Positions 53,845-62,826 of a stretch of DNA of 64,000 nt are shown here, one piece after another. The DNA lies in NCBI GenBank assembly GCA_903931945.1, contig CAIZEI010000085.1:1-64000 (forward strand). Direction: 5' to 3'. The DNA comes from an uncultured Hyphomicrobiales bacterium. GTDB taxonomy: Bacteria; Pseudomonadota; Alphaproteobacteria; Rhizobiales; Beijerinckiaceae. A program made the translations under genes and the position numbers. The first letter of the stretch is position 1; every line of letters begins with the position of its first letter. The notes under the pieces were generated by a model, which saw only the letters and a program-made list of their open reading frames with translations, was not told the DNA's origin and made no database searches.

Positions 53845-55704
53845 GTGACCTTTCCCGACACCAGCCCACTGCTGGCCCGCGCGCTCGTTGAGCGCCAATA
53901 TACCGAACCGACGCCGGTCCAATCGGCAGTCCTGACGCAAACGGCTGAAAACCGCGATCTGCTCGTTTCCGCGCAGACCGGCAGCGGCAAGACGGTGGCT
54001 TATGGCCTCGCCTTCGCGCCTGACATTCTGAACACGCAAGGCCAGATGCCGCAGGCCGGCGCGCCGCTGGCGCTGGTCATCGCGCCGACGCGCGAGCTCG
54101 CGATGCAGGTGAAGCGCGAGCTTGACTGGCTCTATCAATTTGCCGGCGCGCGCATCGTGTCCTGCGTTGGAGGCATGGATGCGGGGCTGGAGCGACGCAT
54201 GTTGTCGCAGGGCGTGCATATCGTGGTGGGCACGCCGGGCCGTCTGCGCGACCATATCGAACGCGGCGCGCTGAATGTCGCCTCTCTTGCCGCTCTCGTG
54301 CTCGATGAAGCCGATGAAATGCTCGATCTGGGGTTTCGCGAAGATATCGAATTCATTCTGGAAGCAACGCCCGCCGACCGGCGCACGCTGCTGTTTTCCG
54401 CCACCATTCCCAAAGGCATTGCCGCGCTCGCCAAGCGCTATCAGCGCGACGCCCTGCGCGTGGAAGTGGCCGGCGCCGAACGCGGCCATGCCGATATCGA
54501 ATATCGCGCCATCCGCATTGCGCCCAGGGATATGGGACACGCCGTCGTCAACGTTCTGCGCTTTGTAGAAGCCGAATGCGCCATCGTGTTTTGCAACACG
54601 CGCGAATCTGTCCGCCATCTGCATGCGACATTGCAGGAGCGCGGTTTCTCGACGGTGTTGCTGTCGGGCGAACTGAGCCAGCACGAGCGCAATCAATCCA
54701 TGCAGGCCCTGCGCGATGGCCGGGCGCGCGTGTGCGTGGCGACCGATGTGGCGGCGCGCGGCATCGATCTGAACAATCTTGGTCTCGTCATTCACGCTGA
54801 ATTGCCGCATGACGCAGAGACCCTGCAGCATCGCAGCGGACGCACTGGCCGCGCCGGACGCAAGGGGGTCAGCGCCTTGCTTGTGCCAATCTCAAAACAT
54901 CGCAAGGCCGAAGCCATGCTGCGCGATATCGGCGCCAAAGCGAACTGGAGCGGGCCGCCGACGGCGGTCGAAATCCGCAAACTCGATCAGGAGCGCATGT
55001 TGCAGGACCCGCTGCTCGCCGAAGCGCCCTCCGACAGCGATGTCGAACTCGGTCGGTTGCTGCTGGCCGAGCGCACGCCCGAGCAGTTGGGCGCGGCGCT
55101 GGTGCGGCTCTATCGCTCACGCCTGCCGGCGCCTGAAGATATCGTCGATCCCGGCATGGGCGAAAAACTGCCGCGCAGCTTTCGCGAGACGCGCGATGAT
55201 CGCCCGCTGCGCAACAACTTCCGTCAGCAGCGCGAGGAACGCGCCGGTTTCCACGAGCGCGGTCCCCGCCCTGGCGGCGACGAGCGCGGGCCGCGTCCGG
55301 CGTTTGAAGATCGTGGCCCGCCAAAATCCGGAAAGCCGCAGAAAGAGCGTTTCCCGGGTCAGGCCGTCTGGTTTCGCCTCGATATCGGGCGCAAGAAAAA
55401 CGCTGACCCCAAATGGCTGCTGCCGATGCTGTGCCGCAAGGGCGAAATCACCAAGAGCGATATTGGCGCGATCAATATTTTCGATGATGAAACCAAGGTC
55501 GAGATTTCGGAGAAGATCGCCGATCGGTTCGCGTTGAATATCAAACGCCCCGGCGGCGAGAATATTCGCGTCGATCGCGTGCAGGGCGGCGGGCCGCGAA
55601 AAATGGATGCAAAACCGGCAGGCCCCGCGACAACCCCGCCCGGCGCCCGGCCGAAACAGAAATATGTGTCGAAGGCCGAGCGCGAGGCCGCCAAGGGGAA
55701 GTGA
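53845..55704 (+). CDS. DEAD-box RNA helicase with DbpA-type C-terminal domain
   Basis: The protein has 619 residues starting at a GTG. Helicase motifs in order are EPTPVQSAVL (Q motif), AQTGSGKT (I), PTRELAMQV (Ia), TPGRL (Ib), LDEADEML (II), FSATIPK (III), VATDVAARGIDL (V) and HRSGRTGRAGR (VI). Residues about 470-510 are an arginine/glycine-rich linker. A DbpA/CsdA-like RNA-binding domain follows (VWFRLDIGRKKNADPKWLL, GAINIFDDETKVEI) and a basic tail. It probably acts in ribosome assembly or cold-shock RNA remodelling. Confidence 0.94.
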   Translation: MTFPDTSPLLARALVERQYTEPTPVQSAVLTQTAENRDLLVSAQTGSGKTVAYGLAFAPDILNTQGQMPQAGAPLALVIAPTRELAMQVKRELDWLYQFAGARIVSCVGGMDAGLERRMLSQGVHIVVGTPGRLRDHIERGALNVASLAALVLDEADEMLDLGFREDIEFILEATPADRRTLLFSATIPKGIAALAKRYQRDALRVEVAGAERGHADIEYRAIRIAPRDMGHAVVNVLRFVEAECAIVFCNTRESVRHLHATLQERGFSTVLLSGELSQHERNQSMQALRDGRARVCVATDVAARGIDLNNLGLVIHAELPHDAETLQHRSGRTGRAGRKGVSALLVPISKHRKAEAMLRDIGAKANWSGPPTAVEIRKLDQERMLQDPLLAEAPSDSDVELGRLLLAERTPEQLGAALVRLYRSRLPAPEDIVDPGMGEKLPRSFRETRDDRPLRNNFRQQREERAGFHERGPRPGGDERGPRPAFEDRGPPKSGKPQKERFPGQAVWFRLDIGRKKNADPKWLLPMLCRKGEITKSDIGAINIFDDETKVEISEKIADRFALNIKRPGGENIRVDRVQGGGPRKMDAKPAGPATTPPGARPKQKYVSKAEREAAKGK

Positions 55705-55714
55705 GGGGGCAATG

Positions 55715-55740
55715 GTCATTCCCGCGTGACCGGGAATGAC
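55715..55740. terminator. Hairpin between convergent genes
   Basis: Perfect 10-base arms GTCATTCCCG / CGGGAATGAC with a 6-base loop. A second, nearly perfect hairpin (CCCTTCCCGC / GCGGGGAGGG) lies at about 55790-55814. Both look like dispersed intergenic repeats and could terminate the helicase and molybdenum hydroxylase genes from either side. Confidence 0.5.
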
Positions 55741-55819
55741 AGTGGCTGGAGCGTGCAACGCATTTCCCCACCCCGCCGTTGCACGACGACCCTTCCCGCC
55801 ACGAGCGGGGAGGGTAAAA

Positions 55820-58177
55820 CTACCCCCGCGCGGCCTGAATCGCCTTCCACACCATTTGTGATGTCGCAGGCATTTCGACATGCATGACGCCGAGTTCCGC
55901 CACCGCGTCGCACACGGCGTTGATATAGGCGCCGAGCGCCGGCGTCGTGCCGCCCTCGCCGCCGGGGCGCACGCCAAATTTGTGGCTGGTGGCGGGCACT
56001 TCGATCAATTCGCAATTGTAGGACGGAAAATCGCCGGCGCGCGGCATGGCGTAATCCATGAAACTCGCCGATAGCATTTGCCCGCTGGCGATATCGTAAT
56101 GGATGTTTTCCATCTTCGCCTGACCAACGCCCTGCGCCACGGCGCCATGCGTCTGGCCGTGCAGGATCATCGGATTGACCGCCAGCCCGACATCATCAAC
56201 GCCGGACCAGCGCAAGATCGCGGTATCGCCGGTGTCAGGATCGATCTCGACCTCGCAGATATGCGTGCCCGAGGGAAAGGCGCCGACACTGACTGTGTGA
56301 TCGCCAATGCCATCCAGTTTTCCGCGTAAATGTTCGGGCAGGCCGGCGCCCGCCGCAGCCGCCTTCGCCACCTCGAAAATCCCGGTGCGCACATCTGAAC
56401 CCTTGACGCGGAATTCGCCCTTCGCAAAATCAATATCGCCAGTCGCGACTTCGAGCATATGCGAGGCGATCTGTTTGCCTTTTTCAATCAGGGCGTCAGA
56501 CGCCTCGCCAATCGCCAGCGAGGCGATGCGCATCGAGCGACCCGAGTGCGAGCCGCCGCCTGCGCTGACGCGATTGGTGTCGTGGGCGACATAATCGACG
56601 CTTTCAAAGGGCACGCCGATCCATGTCGCGATCAATTGCGCAAAGCTTGTCTCGTGGCCTTGCCCGCTGTTCATCGTGCCGAGCACAAGTTCAACGCGGC
56701 CATTGGCCTGCACCGTGATTTCGGCGCGCTCGCGCGGGGCGCCGCCGGCCCCTTCGATGTAATTCGCGACGCCAATGCCGCGCAATTTGCCGCGCGCTTT
56801 CGATTCAGCGCGCCGCGCGGCAAAATCGTTGTATTCGGCAAGCCGCAAGGCAGTGTCCATGCCCAGCGCATATTCGCCATTATCGTAGGTGAGGCCAACC
56901 GCGTTTTTATAGGGAAAGGCATGGGGCGGGATGAAATTGCGGCGACGCAATTCTACCGGATCGAAGCCATGTTCCCGCGCGGCCTTGTCGATCAGACGCT
57001 CGATCACATAGATCGCCTCCGGCCTGCCCGCGCTGCGATAGGGCGTTGTCGGAATGGTATGCGTCATGACCGCGCGACCGCGAAAATGCACCGTGGGAAT
57101 TTTGTAAACGCCCTGCATGATGCCAAGGCCCTTGCGCAACGGCGTGTAATGGGCGGTGTAGGCGCCGATATTGCTGTCATTGGCGCCGCGCACAGCCAGA
57201 AAATTCCCGTCCTCGTCCAGCGCTATTTCGGCGTGGACATTCAGGTCGCGGCCCTGATAATCGCTCAAAAAACATTCATTGCGTTCGGCGGTCCATTTGA
57301 TGGGTCGCCCGACATGCCGCGAGGCCCAGGGCAACACGCCATATTCGGGAAAGAACGTGTTGCGCGTGCCAAAATTGCCGCCCATGTCCTTGCACATGGC
57401 GCGGCATTTTTCGAGCGGCTGGCCCAACATGCCCGCAAGCTGCTGGCGCTCCTTGACCATGCCGCCGCCGGAACCAGCCCAGATTGTATAGACGCCGGTC
57501 TCCGCATCGTAGGAGCCGATGGCGACGCGCGGCTCCATGGGGCTGCCGGTCACGCGGCGAATCCAGGTGTCGAGCGTCGTCACATGCGCGGCGCCGGCGA
57601 AAGCAGCGTCAGTTTCAGACCTGTCGCCAACTTCCGCCTCCAGAGAGATATTGTCGGGCCGCTGCGGCCAGACAGCGGGGGCATCAGGCAGCACAGCCTC
57701 CTGGGAACGGACGATGGCCGGCAACGCCTCCCAATCGATCTGGATGAGCTCGGCGGCTTCGCGCGCCTGCGCAGCGCTGTCCGCGACAACGGCTGCGACG
57801 GGTTCGCCGACATAACGCACGGTTTGCGCAGGCATCGCCATATGGCCGGTCGTAAACACCTTGTATCCCGGCGCGAAGGTCATTTCGACATCCGGCGGCC
57901 CGGTCCAGTTCGGGTTATGCGGGATGGGGTGGAGGCCGTCGGCCAGAAGATCGGCGCCGGTGAAAACGCCGATCACGCCGGGAGCGGTTTTCGCCGCTGA
58001 CGTATCGATGGAGACGATCCGCGCATGGGCGTGGGGCGAACGCAGGAAGGCTGCAAATGCGACACGATCGGGAAACTGGTCCCCCGCATATTGCCCCCGG
58101 CCCACCACCAGCCGCAAATCCTCCTTGCGCAGGACGGGCTGACCGATACCGCCGGATTCCACATTTCCGCCGCTCAT
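55820..58177 (-). CDS. Molybdenum hydroxylase large subunit (XDH/CoxL family)
   Basis: This 785-residue protein is the molybdopterin-binding subunit of the xanthine dehydrogenase family. Blocks include RKEDLRLVVGRGQYAGD at the start, GGNFGTRN, the active-site loop TPYRSAGRPEA (form II-like, not the AYRCSFR loop of true CO dehydrogenase), GQGHETSFAQLIA and the late catalytic glutamate GGEGGTTPALGA. It hydroxylates an aromatic or N-heterocyclic carbon. The FAD and 2Fe-2S subunits it normally needs are not adjacent. The ATG at 58177 has a GGGAGAAA box. Confidence 0.9.
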   Translation of the reverse strand: MSGGNVESGGIGQPVLRKEDLRLVVGRGQYAGDQFPDRVAFAAFLRSPHAHARIVSIDTSAAKTAPGVIGVFTGADLLADGLHPIPHNPNWTGPPDVEMTFAPGYKVFTTGHMAMPAQTVRYVGEPVAAVVADSAAQAREAAELIQIDWEALPAIVRSQEAVLPDAPAVWPQRPDNISLEAEVGDRSETDAAFAGAAHVTTLDTWIRRVTGSPMEPRVAIGSYDAETGVYTIWAGSGGGMVKERQQLAGMLGQPLEKCRAMCKDMGGNFGTRNTFFPEYGVLPWASRHVGRPIKWTAERNECFLSDYQGRDLNVHAEIALDEDGNFLAVRGANDSNIGAYTAHYTPLRKGLGIMQGVYKIPTVHFRGRAVMTHTIPTTPYRSAGRPEAIYVIERLIDKAAREHGFDPVELRRRNFIPPHAFPYKNAVGLTYDNGEYALGMDTALRLAEYNDFAARRAESKARGKLRGIGVANYIEGAGGAPRERAEITVQANGRVELVLGTMNSGQGHETSFAQLIATWIGVPFESVDYVAHDTNRVSAGGGSHSGRSMRIASLAIGEASDALIEKGKQIASHMLEVATGDIDFAKGEFRVKGSDVRTGIFEVAKAAAAGAGLPEHLRGKLDGIGDHTVSVGAFPSGTHICEVEIDPDTGDTAILRWSGVDDVGLAVNPMILHGQTHGAVAQGVGQAKMENIHYDIASGQMLSASFMDYAMPRAGDFPSYNCELIEVPATSHKFGVRPGGEGGTTPALGAYINAVCDAVAELGVMHVEMPATSQMVWKAIQAARG

Positions 58178-58377
58178 GTTCACGTTTCTCCCAAACCGGA
58201 TTTCCATCGGAGTGGTAGCAGAATTTCGCGGCGTTGCGAATCTGGCTGGCGATCAAGCAGCAATTCCAAAAATATCGTTCAAAGCGGATTGCATCGCGAT
58301 ATCTGCTGAATATTAGGCAATAACGGAAGGCCCGCATTTTTAGAATTGCTGGCCGTCGAACCAGAAATCCAGCCCCC

Positions 58378-59388
58378 TCAATTCACCACGCTGAATTTGG
58401 CGGCGCGCTCGATCACATCTTTTGGCGCGGTATAGGCGCGATCCAGCAGCGCCTTGATCTCGTTCCCGGAGAGCGGGTCCAGCGACAGACGAATTTTCGC
58501 CGCATCGGCAAGAAACAGGGGATCGGTCAGCGTCTGCGCAAACGCCGCCTGCATCGCAGACGCCCGATCGGCCGGAATATCCGGCGGCGCGATGAATGGA
58601 CGTCCAAACTCCTGCGGCAACACCGTCAGTTCAAACACCTGCTTGTCCGCCGGGTCTTTCAGCATATCCAGGACGAGCGGAACATCGGGCAGGTCCTTGT
58701 TCAGCGTCAGGCCAAGCTGCGCGATCGGCCTGATCTTGCCCTCGCTGACCCAGCCCGGCGCAATCGCCTTGTAGGTCTGCCAGGCCATGCCGCAAATGCC
58801 CTCGGTCTCGCCGCGCTCCATCGCAAAACGGACCTCATTGGTCGCATAGCCGCTGACAATTTTCAATTTTGCATGCAGCAGCGTATTCAACACATTGGAG
58901 AAGATCGCCGGCGTCGAGTTGGTGCCGGTCGCGCCAACCACAACCTCCCGCTGCTGCGCATCCTCAAGCGAGCGCACGGTTGACGTCTGCCAGACGATGC
59001 AGGTGCCTGTCTGTTTGTCGAGACTGCCGATCCAGGTGAATTTGCGTGGATCAAATTTGGCGGAGGGGTCGCCGAACAGCGGCAACATGAAGACGGTATT
59101 GAACGGCGCGGCAAATGCGGAGCCATCGCGCGGCGCCGAATTATACATGAAATTGACGTTGGTCAGCCCGCCGGCGCCCGGCATATTTTTTACCACGACT
59201 GTGGGGCTGCCCGGCAGATGACGCGCAAAATGCGGCGCGAAGACCCGCCCGATTTCGTCAAAGCCTCCGCCCGCGCCTGACCCGACATACATCGAAAGCG
59301 GCGTATGTTTGTAAAACTCTTCCACCGTCTGGGCGCGCGCGCCCGCAGACAGCGCCAGACCGGCAAAGACCAGACCGAGCCGCCTCAT
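58378..59388 (-). CDS. Tripartite tricarboxylate-type solute-binding protein
   Basis: The protein has 336 residues with signal peptide RLGLVFAGLALSAGARAQ. The core VEEFYKHTPLSMYVGSGAGGGFDEI and NMPGAGGLTNVNFMYNSAP closely resembles the receptor at 39 kb (AFYKGRNIDLIVGYPPGGSND), so the two are paralogues. Its ATG overlaps the stop of a Bug-family receptor gene, making a tandem of different receptors. The C-terminus (DPLSGNEIKALLDRAY) matches the 51-kb paralogue (GPISGDDLQALLTRIY). Confidence 0.88.
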   Translation of the reverse strand: MRRLGLVFAGLALSAGARAQTVEEFYKHTPLSMYVGSGAGGGFDEIGRVFAPHFARHLPGSPTVVVKNMPGAGGLTNVNFMYNSAPRDGSAFAAPFNTVFMLPLFGDPSAKFDPRKFTWIGSLDKQTGTCIVWQTSTVRSLEDAQQREVVVGATGTNSTPAIFSNVLNTLLHAKLKIVSGYATNEVRFAMERGETEGICGMAWQTYKAIAPGWVSEGKIRPIAQLGLTLNKDLPDVPLVLDMLKDPADKQVFELTVLPQEFGRPFIAPPDIPADRASAMQAAFAQTLTDPLFLADAAKIRLSLDPLSGNEIKALLDRAYTAPKDVIERAAKFSVVN

Positions 59389-60389
59389 TGTGCTGAATAG
59401 GCGGGGGTTTTGGACACCTTCTCCCATTTGGCGATATCGGGCGCCATGGCGTCGGCGAGATCCTGCGGGCTGCCTCCCTTGAGCTGGAAGCCGAGATTGT
59501 TCATTTTTTCGCGCATGTCGGGCGCCGAAACAATGGCGTTCACGTCAGCGTTGATCTTTGTCACGATCTCCCTCGGCGTTCCCCTGGGCGCAAAGAGCCC
59601 AAACCAGGACGATGGCTCTGCAAGCGGTATGCCCATTTCGCTGAATGTCGGGACATCCGGAAGCGATGTCGCCCGCTTTTCGCCAGACACCGCGAGCGCG
59701 CGCAAATTGCCGCCCTTGATGACGCCCAATTGCCCACCGAGCGTTGAAATCCACATATTGATACGGCCTGTGGTGGTATCGGCCTGCAATTGACCGACCG
59801 AGGTGTAGGGCACATGCTGCACGCGCATATCCGTCGCGTTTTCAAGCAGCACCGTCGCCAGATGACCGCTCGAACCGACGCCAAGCGAGCCATAGTTCAA
59901 TTCGCCGGGTTTTGCCTTTGCTGCGGCAAGCAGGTCTGAAAAGTTCTTGTAGGGAGAATCCTTGCCGACCATCAGCACATCCTGCCCCCATGCAATAAAG
60001 ATGACCGGTTCGAAATCCTTCACTGCATCGAAGCTCGTGGTTGGCGCGAGCGTGACATTGGCGGTCAGGGGCTGGCCGCCCATATGCAGGGTGTAACCAT
60101 CGGGTGGCGCATGGGCCGCCGCCGCTGCGCCAATGTTGCCCGCGCCGCCGGGTCGGTTGTCGACGACAACGCCCTGTTTCCAAAGCCCCTCCAGCTTGTC
60201 GGCGACGATCCGGGTCAGCGTGTCAATCGTGCCGCCTGTGCCAAAGGCGACAATGATATGCACCGGACGCTCGGGCCAGGTCTGGATTTGTGTCTGGATT
60301 TGTGTCTGCGCCCGCGTCTGGCCAGCGCCGAGCAGAGCCCCAACGCCAATCATGCCCGCACAGATTGCGCCTATGCGCGAATATATCAT
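59385..60389 (-). CDS. Bug-family (TctC-like) solute-binding protein
   Basis: This 334-residue secreted protein is a classical Bug receptor: WPERPVHIIVAFGTGGTIDTLTRIVAD, DNRPGGAGNIGAAAAAHAPPDG, LNYGSLGVGSSGHLA and LPDVPTFSEMGIP. It is more canonical than the three divergent relatives in the window. The mature N-terminus contains a QTQIQTQIQT stretch from a 12-bp tandem repeat. It starts behind a GGGAGGA box and overlaps the next receptor gene by four bases. Ligand unknown, probably a carboxylate. Confidence 0.9.
   Translation of the reverse strand: MIYSRIGAICAGMIGVGALLGAGQTRAQTQIQTQIQTWPERPVHIIVAFGTGGTIDTLTRIVADKLEGLWKQGVVVDNRPGGAGNIGAAAAAHAPPDGYTLHMGGQPLTANVTLAPTTSFDAVKDFEPVIFIAWGQDVLMVGKDSPYKNFSDLLAAAKAKPGELNYGSLGVGSSGHLATVLLENATDMRVQHVPYTSVGQLQADTTTGRINMWISTLGGQLGVIKGGNLRALAVSGEKRATSLPDVPTFSEMGIPLAEPSSWFGLFAPRGTPREIVTKINADVNAIVSAPDMREKMNNLGFQLKGGSPQDLADAMAPDIAKWEKVSKTPAYSAQ
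60281..60304. repeat. 12-bp tandem duplication in the Bug receptor gene
   Basis: TCTGGATTTGTG occurs twice in tandem, with four bases of a third copy. It encodes the QIQT repeats at the mature N-terminus of the receptor and may be a slippage site. Confidence 0.8.
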
Positions 60390-60467
60390 TCTGTCCTCCC
60401 CTTCGGCGTCATATCCTGCCACGAAACGCGCGCATTGCGAAGCGCAGCCGGATCGGCAAACGCATTT

Positions 60468-61496
60468 TCATCCGAAGATCTCCCTGTATATCCCGAACCA
60501 TTTTGGCACGAGGGTTTCCAGTTCATCGGGCGCCGGCGCATAGCCTTTTACAGTCACGTCATCGGGACGCAATTTCGGGTCCAGCGGCGCAATATCGGGA
60601 TCGACGGGAATGTAATCATGATCGCGGTAGATCGCCTGCCCTTGCGGCGACATGACGAAATCCAGAAACAGTTTGGCTGCATTGGGATGCGGCGCCTCGC
60701 GCGTCGCAGAAATCACCGACATCGCGACAAGGCTCGTCTCGAGCGGCGCCCAGATGACGGGCGCCCCCTTGCCCATGCTGATCGCCGCGTGATTGTTGAG
60801 GATTTCAATGGCGATCGCATATTCGCCAGCGATTGTCTGGTCGAGCAATTGCCGGGCGGAAACCGACACCGGCGCAATATCCTGCCTCGCGAGTTCCCGC
60901 AGATAGGCCTGTCCTTTGTCTTCGCCCATGGCCGCGAAGACTGCGCCAATAAAGCCGGGCGCAGACGACGTCGATGCGCGGCCTGACCAGGCCATGCGGC
61001 CTTTCCATTGCGGCGACAGCAAATCGGCGAAGGTTTTGGGCTCGCGTCCTTTCGGGGTGAGATCGGTATTGACGCCCAGCGTATAGACATAAAGATTGGT
61101 GGCGAGCCAGTGACCGGCCCTGTCGATGTATTTTGCGGGCAGGCGACGCGCGGACTCCGGCACATAATCCATGACCAGATTTTGTTTCACCAGCGCGGGC
61201 GAGGCGACGCCGTCAAACACATCCGCTTCCACATGGCGGGCGGCGCTTTCATTCATGATCCGACGCGCGCCCTCGTTGGCGTCAGAACGCGTATAGTCAA
61301 CCTTGACCCCATAAACGCGCTCGAAGGCTTCGCCGACGGGCCTGGAAAGCTGGTCAATGATCTGGGTTGTGTACCAGGCAAGATGGCCCTCGGCTTTCGC
61401 CGCCGCCACAAGCGAGGCGTCGGCGGCCATGGTGGGAGCAACGCCCCCAGCAGTCATCAAGATGGCCAGACATCCCCAAACATAGGCCGCGCGCAT
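60468..61496 (-). CDS. Iron/polyamine-type ABC solute-binding protein (orphan)
   Basis: This 342-residue secreted protein has signal peptide GCLAILMTAGGVAPTMA and the type 2 receptor pattern of Fbp/PotD-like proteins: LVAAAKAEGHLAWYTTQI, GVKVDYTRSDANEGARRIMNE, FADLLSPQWKGRMAWSG and the late PNAAKLFLDFVMSPQGQAI. This branch often binds ferric ion, thiamine or 2-aminoethylphosphonate. It is the third receptor gene in a row with no permease. The ATG at 61496 follows GAGGAG. Confidence 0.88.
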   Translation of the reverse strand: MRAAYVWGCLAILMTAGGVAPTMAADASLVAAAKAEGHLAWYTTQIIDQLSRPVGEAFERVYGVKVDYTRSDANEGARRIMNESAARHVEADVFDGVASPALVKQNLVMDYVPESARRLPAKYIDRAGHWLATNLYVYTLGVNTDLTPKGREPKTFADLLSPQWKGRMAWSGRASTSSAPGFIGAVFAAMGEDKGQAYLRELARQDIAPVSVSARQLLDQTIAGEYAIAIEILNNHAAISMGKGAPVIWAPLETSLVAMSVISATREAPHPNAAKLFLDFVMSPQGQAIYRDHDYIPVDPDIAPLDPKLRPDDVTVKGYAPAPDELETLVPKWFGIYREIFG

Positions 61497-61662
61497 CGCC
61501 AACTCCTCGCGCCACAAAAGCGCGGTTGAGCCATAGACCGGAATGATGCGACCTGAAAAGGGTGGGCGGCCCCCGCCACGTTTTCTCCCGATTTCACCTG
61601 CCATAAGGGTTCGCTATAGACAGGTTCTGGCTGATTGGCCTGTGTTGAGTCTGGATCGCTTG

Positions 61663-62613
61663 ATGCCCTCCCATCCGGGGGAACCGCCGCTGGTTCCCGG
61701 TATCGCATTTTCACCGCCGCCGCAGCTGCGCTTCAGGCGCAGCCTATGGGCGCCGACCCTTGGCGCGCTGGCGGTCAGCTTTTTGATCCATGCCGGTCTG
61801 CTTGCCGCTATTGTCATATACGAGAATGGAACTGACACAGGCTCGTCCCCGCCACAGGAAGAAACGCCGGTTGAGGTTGTGATGGAGCCGCCGCCCGACG
61901 CGCCACCGGTTCCCAAACCCGAACAGTCGCAACCACCGCCGCAACAACAGGCAAGGCTGGACGAGACGATCGCGACCGATGCGCCACGCTCGGGCAAGGA
62001 TGAAATCGACGAGCGCAACGCCCCGGACCGTGCGATGAAAGCGCCTGTGCGGGCGCCGCCGACGGCCCGGGGGCCAGCGCCGCAAAAGCCCGCGCCAGCC
62101 CCTCCGATGCCTGAAGACGCGCGCCCCTCGCTCGAACCCGAGACAGACGACGCGCCGGTCGACGCCCGGCCCGATGCGGAAGTAATCCGCCCGGCCAACA
62201 TGAAACATGACAAGCCGCAACCGCCGACGCCAAAAGCCGGTTCAGAAAAATCCATCGGCGAGCAACTGGCGGCGATGGAGTTTTTGCCCGACGTGCAATT
62301 TGGCGCAGCGTCAAAGAAATCGCCCGTCGGCGGCGGCAATGCAAAGTCCACCTACCTTTCCATTCTGTATGGAATGATCGTCGCGCATATGAACAACCCG
62401 CCCGGCGTTCAGGCGGGGCTTGTGGCGCCGTCGGGAGAAATCGCCTTTCTGGTCGATGGATCCGGTCGCGTTATCCAGCGGCAGGTCGTTCGCTCCAGCG
62501 GCTTTCCGACGCTGGATCTGGCCGCCATGAACGCCATCGCCGTCGCCTCGCCGTTTCCAAAACCGCCGGGCGGATATCCGATCGGACTGACCTTTGTGTT
62601 CAACGCCAAGTGA
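61663..62613 (+). CDS. TonB-family energy transducer
   Basis: This 316-residue protein has an N-terminal membrane anchor (residues about 32-52, LGALAVSFLIHAGLLAAIVIY), a proline-rich periplasmic spacer (about 60-200) and a C-terminal TonB-like domain (GEIAFLVDGSGRVIQRQVVRSSGFPTLD, FPKPPGGYP). TonB proteins transmit proton-motive force to outer-membrane receptors. No exbBD or receptor gene is adjacent. The start may be the ATG at 61663 or a TTG upstream. Confidence 0.85.
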   Translation: MPSHPGEPPLVPGIAFSPPPQLRFRRSLWAPTLGALAVSFLIHAGLLAAIVIYENGTDTGSSPPQEETPVEVVMEPPPDAPPVPKPEQSQPPPQQQARLDETIATDAPRSGKDEIDERNAPDRAMKAPVRAPPTARGPAPQKPAPAPPMPEDARPSLEPETDDAPVDARPDAEVIRPANMKHDKPQPPTPKAGSEKSIGEQLAAMEFLPDVQFGAASKKSPVGGGNAKSTYLSILYGMIVAHMNNPPGVQAGLVAPSGEIAFLVDGSGRVIQRQVVRSSGFPTLDLAAMNAIAVASPFPKPPGGYPIGLTFVFNAK

Positions 62614-62619
62614 GGGCTC

Positions 62620-62745
62620 TCACCCCCGCTGCGCCTTGCGAACGAGATCATTGAAATTCACTTCGTCAATTTCCGGCACGGACATTTTATCGGCCAGCTT
62701 TTTGATCTCCGCGCGCGGAACTTCCTTTCGCACAAGGCCCGTCAA
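62620..62745 (-). CDS. Candidate 41-residue open frame or gene remnant
   Basis: A minus-strand frame from a TTG at 62745 encodes 41 residues including EIKKLADKMSVPEIDEV and ends DLVRKAQRG before a TGA. Codon choice looks protein-like (acidic/basic helical pattern), unlike a random GC-rich frame, but no strong ribosome-binding site is seen. It may be a small protein or the surviving C-terminus of a lost gene. Confidence 0.3.
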   Translation of the reverse strand: MTGLVRKEVPRAEIKKLADKMSVPEIDEVNFNDLVRKAQRG

Positions 62746-62826
62746 TCGCGGCCTAGTTCAGCTTGTTCCCATTGAAGATCGATTGTGCAAGGATGATGCG
62801 ATCCACGACCAACAAAAGACCGCGAT

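Noticed and set aside
56459-58000. Open frame of 513 codons opposite the molybdenum hydroxylase gene
   Set aside because: Antisense shadow; composition is unlike protein and no start signal is present.
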